Shown in pieces: positions 60,478-64,000 of a stretch of DNA of 64,000 nucleotides (position 1 is its first letter; every line of letters starts with the position of its first letter). Origin of the DNA: Geomonas propionica (GTDB lineage Bacteria; Desulfobacterota; Desulfuromonadia; Geobacterales; Geobacteraceae); assembly GCF_016458235.1 (NCBI RefSeq), contig NZ_JAEMHK010000002.1:124001-188000 (forward strand), read 5' to 3'. The notes beneath the pieces are model-generated. The model had not been told where the DNA came from and did no database searches. It saw only the letters and a list, made by a program, of their open reading frames with translations. Position numbers and translations under genes: made by a program.

Positions 60478-61791
60478 ATGTTTTCCTTCAAGAAATCGAC
60501 CGTGCCTGCCGCTGCCGCCCTCCTGATGGCCCTTACCCTCCCCGCAGCTGCACTTGCCGAAGAAGCAGCCGGCAGCGCCGCGGCGGAGCCGGCCGCGAAG
60601 ACAGCGCCCAAGCCTGCCCCAAAAGCGAAGAAAGCCAAGAAACACGCCCAGAAGGGGGCCAAGCCCGCCGTCAAGGCCAAGACCGCTACCAAGGCGGCCG
60701 CCCCTGCCGAAAAGAGTGCCGCGAAGCCGGCAGCGAAGGCAGCCGCGCAGGAGCAAAAGGAAGCTGCCAAGGCGCCCGCCCCGGAAGCCGCCAAGGAAAC
60801 GGCCAATGCGCCGGCTGTCGATCAAGGCAAGGATCCGCTTCAGGAGGCCTCGGAACTGGCCAAAGAGCAGCAGCAGAAGGAGCAGTCCCTGCAGTCCCAG
60901 CACCCGGCCAACATCGCGGTGCTCCACGTCAACGGTTCCGTGATCACCAAACTCGATCTCGACCGCGCCCTGAAGGTCATGATGGCGCAAAGCCAGGTGA
61001 AGCAGCCCCTGGCTGCCGATGCGCAGAAAGAGGCCGAAGCCGCCGTGCTGGACCAGCTCACCTCGGTGGAGCTTTTGTACCAGGAGGCCGTCAAGCTCGA
61101 GATCCCCGACCTGGACAAGCAGATCAACGACAAGGTGTCCGAGAATCGGGCCAAGTTCAAGACCGACCAGGAGTTCATCGACGCGTTGAAGAGCGTCGAC
61201 ATGACCATGCAGGACATGCAGGACTTCACCCGCAAGGACATCGTCATCAACAACTTCATCGAGCAGAAGTTCACCGCCAAGGCGGCGGCAACCGACGCCG
61301 AATCCAAAAAATTCTACGAAGAAAACAAGGATCAATACTTCAAGGTGCCGGAAGCCGTGCGCGCCAGCCACATCCTGGTGAGCGTCGACGAGAAAGCGAC
61401 GCCGGAGGAGCGTAAGCGCGCCAAGGAGAAGGCAGAGGCGCTACTCAAGCGGGTCAAGGCCGGCGAAGATTTCGCAGCCGTTGCCAAGGCCGAGTCCTCC
61501 TGCCCCTCCGCCAGCCAGGGTGGCGATCTCGGTGCCTTTGGCCGCGGCGAGATGGTTCCCGCCTTCGAGAAGGCCGCCTTTTCCATGAAGACCGGCGATG
61601 TAAGCGGCGTGGTCGAGTCCGAGTTCGGCTACCATATCATCAAGGTAACCGACCGTCAGGAAGCCGGTGCCGAGAAGTTCGAGAACGTGAAGGACAAGAT
61701 TGCCGATTTCCTGAAGCGTCAGAAAGTGCAGCAGGAAGTGACCACCCTGGTGGAGCAGCTCAAGAAGACCGCCAAGATCGAGAAGAACTAG
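60478..61791 (+). CDS. Periplasmic parvulin-type peptidylprolyl isomerase (SurA/PrsA-like)
   Basis: 437 residues. Signal peptide ending at ALAEEA (about 27), then a ~100-residue Ala/Lys/Pro-rich low-complexity segment (AKTAPKPAPKAKKAKKHAQK and similar), a SurA_N-like helical chaperone region (about 140-290; VLHVNGSVITKLDLDRAL) and one rotamase domain (about 295-405) with VRASHILVS, GGDLGAFGRGEMVPAFEKAAF and SEFGYHIIKV. It should assist folding of exported proteins. Start: ATG 60478 with AAAGGAG seven bases upstream; an in-frame ATG at 60472 is too close. Confidence 0.9.
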   Translation: MFSFKKSTVPAAAALLMALTLPAAALAEEAAGSAAAEPAAKTAPKPAPKAKKAKKHAQKGAKPAVKAKTATKAAAPAEKSAAKPAAKAAAQEQKEAAKAPAPEAAKETANAPAVDQGKDPLQEASELAKEQQQKEQSLQSQHPANIAVLHVNGSVITKLDLDRALKVMMAQSQVKQPLAADAQKEAEAAVLDQLTSVELLYQEAVKLEIPDLDKQINDKVSENRAKFKTDQEFIDALKSVDMTMQDMQDFTRKDIVINNFIEQKFTAKAAATDAESKKFYEENKDQYFKVPEAVRASHILVSVDEKATPEERKRAKEKAEALLKRVKAGEDFAAVAKAESSCPSASQGGDLGAFGRGEMVPAFEKAAFSMKTGDVSGVVESEFGYHIIKVTDRQEAGAEKFENVKDKIADFLKRQKVQQEVTTLVEQLKKTAKIEKN

Positions 61792-61820
61792 TTCCAGATT
61801 CTTTAATCCAGATATAAAAA

Positions 61821-61846
61821 GGGCCCGTAACTACGGGCCCTTTTTT
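61821..61846 (+). terminator. Rho-independent terminator after the SurA-like gene
   Basis: GGGCCCGTA-ACTACGGGCCC followed by six T; A-run before. Confidence 0.85.
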
Positions 61847-61898
61847 CGTTCGTTAAACTGCCGGAACCAACAAACATTCTCGATGCACGTCACCTCAC

Positions 61899-61936
61899 GT
61901 CCTCCCCTTTGTGAAGGGAAGACAGAGGGGATTTGC
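61899..61936 (+). repeat. Dispersed GC-rich palindromic repeat, copy 7 (degenerate)
   Basis: GTCCTCCCCTTTGTGAAGGG then AAGACAGAGGGGATTTG; several substitutions weaken the stem. A better copy lies 65 bases downstream. Confidence 0.6.
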
Positions 61937-61974
61937 CTCTGTTTCAGCCGCCCTCAGGCCCCTAAGCACTAGAT

Positions 61975-62039
61975 CCCACAAAGCGCAGCCCCCGCCCAGG
62001 CGTCCCCCCCTTTGCGAAAGGGGGGACAGGGGGGATTTG
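61975..62039 (+). repeat. Dispersed GC-rich palindromic repeat, copy 8
   Basis: CCCACAAAGCGCAGCC leads into CGTCCCCCCCTTTGCGAAAG and a G-run, then GACAGGGGGGATTTG. Located after the ferritin stop. Confidence 0.75.
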
Positions 62040-62058
62040 CTTTTGACTTCCCCCTCCC

Positions 62059-62574
62059 CTACGCCGCCGTAGTCGGCGGCGGCACGAACACCCTGGCCGC
62101 CAGCTCGGTGTCCAGCATCAAAAGCCCCTGCCCGTTGTCCCCGATCAGCTTCAGCTTGCCGATGATATCCCTGTCGTTCTCCTCCTCCTCGATCTGCTCG
62201 GTGACGAACCACTGCAGGAAGATGTTGGTGGCGTGGTCCTTCTCGGACAGGGCGAGGTCGGTGAGCTCGTTGATGGAGGCCGTGATGGTGAGTTCGTGCT
62301 TCAGGGTCTGCTCGAACATGTCCAAAAGGTTCTTGAACTCGGCCGGGGGTGCGGCGATCGCCTGCAGCTTCACGTGCTCGCCGCGGCTGTTGATGTAGTT
62401 GTAAAACTTCATGGCATGAACCATCTCTTCCTGGTACTGGACCATGAACCAGTTGGCGCTCCCCTTGAGTCCGATGGAAGAGGCATAGGAAGACATGGAG
62501 AGGTAAAGATAGGCGGAGTAAAGCTCGTTGTTCAGTTGTTTGTTGAGTGCGGCGCACAGCTTGTCGGTCAGCAT
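62059..62574 (-). CDS. ftnA: Ferritin
   Basis: 171 residues, four-helix ferritin. Ferroxidase-centre ligands are visible: Glu in LNNELYSAYLYLSMSSY, Glu and His in YQEEMVHAMKFYNYINSRG, and the Glu/Gln region WFVTEQIEEEEN. The nanocage oxidises and stores iron, important for an iron-respiring organism handling high Fe(II). Start: ATG 62574 with AAGGAGG nine bases upstream; ATG 62616 would add a non-conserved leader. Monocistronic. Confidence 0.94.
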   Translation of the reverse strand: MLTDKLCAALNKQLNNELYSAYLYLSMSSYASSIGLKGSANWFMVQYQEEMVHAMKFYNYINSRGEHVKLQAIAAPPAEFKNLLDMFEQTLKHELTITASINELTDLALSEKDHATNIFLQWFVTEQIEEEENDRDIIGKLKLIGDNGQGLLMLDTELAARVFVPPPTTAA

Positions 62575-62698
62575 CAGGTGTTCCTCCTTGTAATCAAATA
62601 GCACGTGGTCCTGCATATCTTGTCATTGTCATGCACGTACTATGTTACCCAAGGCTGTGCCGTTGGCAAGCAGGGTATACGCAGAGGCAGTTACTGTC

Positions 62699-63514
62699 TC
62701 AGGCCCGCGAGACAACAGGCCGCCTGCCCGAGCCGGTCAGGTAGTGCTTGTATCCCTTCCGGGCCGGCGTCCTCAGGTAGAGGAACAAAGTGGCGAACTC
62801 CACCAGCGCCTTCAGGTAATCCGCCATGCAGACCTTGGACCCCTTCACGTCACGCCATTCCTGCAGCGGAAACTCAACCCAGTTGGCGCAGACCTCGGCG
62901 CTGGAGGCTTCCAGCACCAGGGGAAACCTGGCCAACAGCTCGACATCAAAGGTCCAGCTGACTTTGAAGGGACTGGAGAAGACGATTTTCAACGCGGTGG
63001 AATTGCGGAAGATCTTGGCGCCGCACTGTGTGTCGTAGATATTGATGCCCAGCAACAAGGAGGCGAAGGTGGCGAAGATCCTGCCCAGGTAGTGCCTGAG
63101 CGCCCTGCGCTTGATCTTTCTACCCAGTAACCGGACGCGCGCCCCCAGTACGGCATCGACCTGGCGCTGCTCCAGCACCCCGCAGAACTCGGGGATGACC
63201 TCGAGCGGCGTCGCTAGGTCGGCGTCCCAATACCCCACGTAGTCGAAAGGCCCCTCGGCTGCCTCCAGGATCCCGCGCCTGACCGCCTCCGCCTTGCCGC
63301 AGTTGACCTCGAGGTCGAGCACGTCCACCTGGGCTGGATTTTCATCCCTGATGGCATTGAGAACCCGCAACGTATCGTCGCTGCTGCCGTCGTTCACGAA
63401 GAGAAAGGACAAGGAGGGATCGGTGCGCAGGGCAGCGAGGAAAGACTGCGGTTGCAGGCGCTGGGATTCGTTGTAGCAGGGGACGACTATCCTTGTTTTT
63501 CGCACAGCACCCAT
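62699..63514 (-). CDS. Family 2 glycosyltransferase (dolichyl/polyprenyl-phosphate-glucose synthase-like)
   Basis: 271 residues. GT-A domain: RIVVPCYNESQRLQPQSF, LFVNDGSSDDTLRVLNAI, GKAEAVRRGI, and metal-binding YWDADLATPLE. The second half (GARVRLLGRKIKRRALRHYL, YDTQCGAKIFRNS, WTFDVELLARF) is typical of DPG/DPM-type synthases that load a sugar onto a lipid carrier. No C-terminal membrane pair, one hydrophobic stretch near 240. Its start overlaps the methyltransferase end by 28 bases, so the two are translationally linked. Confidence 0.88.
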   Translation of the reverse strand: MGAVRKTRIVVPCYNESQRLQPQSFLAALRTDPSLSFLFVNDGSSDDTLRVLNAIRDENPAQVDVLDLEVNCGKAEAVRRGILEAAEGPFDYVGYWDADLATPLEVIPEFCGVLEQRQVDAVLGARVRLLGRKIKRRALRHYLGRIFATFASLLLGINIYDTQCGAKIFRNSTALKIVFSSPFKVSWTFDVELLARFPLVLEASSAEVCANWVEFPLQEWRDVKGSKVCMADYLKALVEFATLFLYLRTPARKGYKHYLTGSGRRPVVSRA

Positions 63515-64000
63515 CCTGTCAGGCCCGGTATCTTGAAACCGAACCGCCCCGCGGCAAAGAGAATCTTGTTGTCCAGCTTAAGAGCAAGGTGAATCAGGGA
63601 GGTGAGCAGAGGTCCTTTGCGCCAGTGCCCCACCCCTTCCGAAGAGCCCGCGCATTTGAGCAGCTTGAACAGCACCAATTTCGGCAGCAGCAACGAGAAG
63701 AAAAGGTAACCGCATCGGCGGGACGTCAGCCCCGCCTCCTCGACCACCCGCAGTAACTGCGGCAGGCTATAGCGCCGGTAGTGCCCCAGGAAGTAGTCGT
63801 GCCCGCTAAAGATGGCCTGAAACGCCGGCACCGTAATCAGGACCAGCCCTTTGCCCGCCACGTGCCGCTCGGCGATGCCGGTAAGAAAGGAGAGATCATC
63901 CTGGACATGCTCCATCACGTCCAGCAGCAGCACCACGTTGAAGTCCCCCTCATCGGGCAACTCTTTCCTGAAGGAGATTCCCCTCTTGGTGGCGGCGAAC
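63487..64000 (-). CDS. SAM-dependent class I methyltransferase, N-terminus cut by window edge
   Basis: At least 170 residues; the frame stays open to the last base (FAATKRGISFRKELPDEG precedes), so the 5' end and the glycine-rich SAM loop lie outside. Visible motifs: FNVVLLLDVMEHVQDDLSFL (motif II/post-II with the DVMEH signature), VAGKGLVLITVPAFQAIFSGHD (motif III) and HYRRYSLPQLLRVVEEAGL, as in Methyltransf_11/23 enzymes often encoded with glycosyltransferases. Probably acts in polysaccharide or lipid-linked sugar synthesis with the overlapping glycosyltransferase. Confidence 0.85.
   Translation of the reverse strand, partial: FAATKRGISFRKELPDEGDFNVVLLLDVMEHVQDDLSFLTGIAERHVAGKGLVLITVPAFQAIFSGHDYFLGHYRRYSLPQLLRVVEEAGLTSRRCGYLFFSLLLPKLVLFKLLKCAGSSEGVGHWRKGPLLTSLIHLALKLDNKILFAAGRFGFKIPGLTGWVLCEKQG

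Noticed and set aside
62612-62640. Fur-box-like TGACAATGACA sequence upstream of ferritin
   Set aside because: Only a loose half-site match; no full dyad, so regulation by Fur cannot be claimed from sequence alone.

Overview
The window looks like chromosomal DNA of a high-GC anaerobic Desulfuromonadia bacterium, most likely a member of the Geobacteraceae (Geobacter, Geomonas or Citrifermentans type). The reasons are an exported decaheme-type cytochrome c with a chitobiase-like N-terminal domain, oxygen-sensitive glycyl-radical and Fe-S enzymes, multi-receiver hybrid histidine kinases, an Rrf2 regulator, PtsP, heptose genes of a Gram-negative envelope, and GC-rich dispersed palindromes between genes. 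No rRNA, tRNA, CRISPR array, insertion sequence or prophage was seen. The species assignment is an inference from gene content.

Layout. 1-908: start of a SWIM-finger SNF2-type protein, cut by the window edge. 1414-4487: nudC (minus), then aguA and aguB (plus), the agmatine-to-putrescine route, with an inverted pair of short palindromic repeats between aguA and aguB. 4555-10404: a large SNF2 helicase and a membrane diguanylate cyclase. 10559-16885: lemA, a membrane M48 protease, a small lipoprotein and three permeases (two MFS, one EamA). 16882-20712 (minus): a PfkB sugar kinase, an Rrf2 regulator, a DASS-type dicarboxylate carrier and a 267-residue protein. 21116-28458 (plus): a VOC protein, a protein with a diadenylate-cyclase-like C-terminal domain, a MuiA-like exported protein, a very large peptidase/beta-propeller/outer-membrane-barrel fusion and a short SDR. 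28542-31010 (minus): a small exported protein and the multiheme cytochrome. 31433-39518 (minus): a signalling operon of CheR, an orphan solute-binding lipoprotein, a 1366-residue hybrid kinase with four receivers, and a second hybrid kinase. 39859-44568 (minus): slyX, a ferredoxin-type aldo/keto reductase, a glycyl radical activase, a trans-4-hydroxy-L-proline dehydratase (HypD-type) and a DUF1653 protein. 44718-45386: a small DNA-binding-like protein. 45445-51909 (minus): mreB, a family 2 glycosyltransferase, gmhA, gmhB, a 731-residue orphan and a TSUP permease. 52152-64000: a PpiD-like chaperone, purC, two YtxH proteins, a YpdA-like flavoprotein, a TPR protein, ptsP, a SurA-like isomerase, ferritin, a family 2 glycosyltransferase and a truncated methyltransferase.

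How it fits together. Envelope building is a recurring theme (mreB with heptose genes, two periplasmic isomerases, LemA/M48, MuiA, a putative outer-membrane barrel protein, glycosyltransferases). Nucleotide signalling appears twice (GGDEF cyclase; DAC-like domain). Anaerobic amino-acid metabolism is represented by the HypD cluster. Several start codons are non-ATG (TTG, GTG and probably CTG) and were chosen from Shine-Dalgarno placement. The parts most worth following up are the DAC-like protein, the peptidase-propeller-barrel fusion, the CheR/solute-binding/hybrid-kinase operon, the HypD cluster with its Fe-S aldo/keto reductase, and the matched promoter blocks upstream of lemA and the VOC gene.
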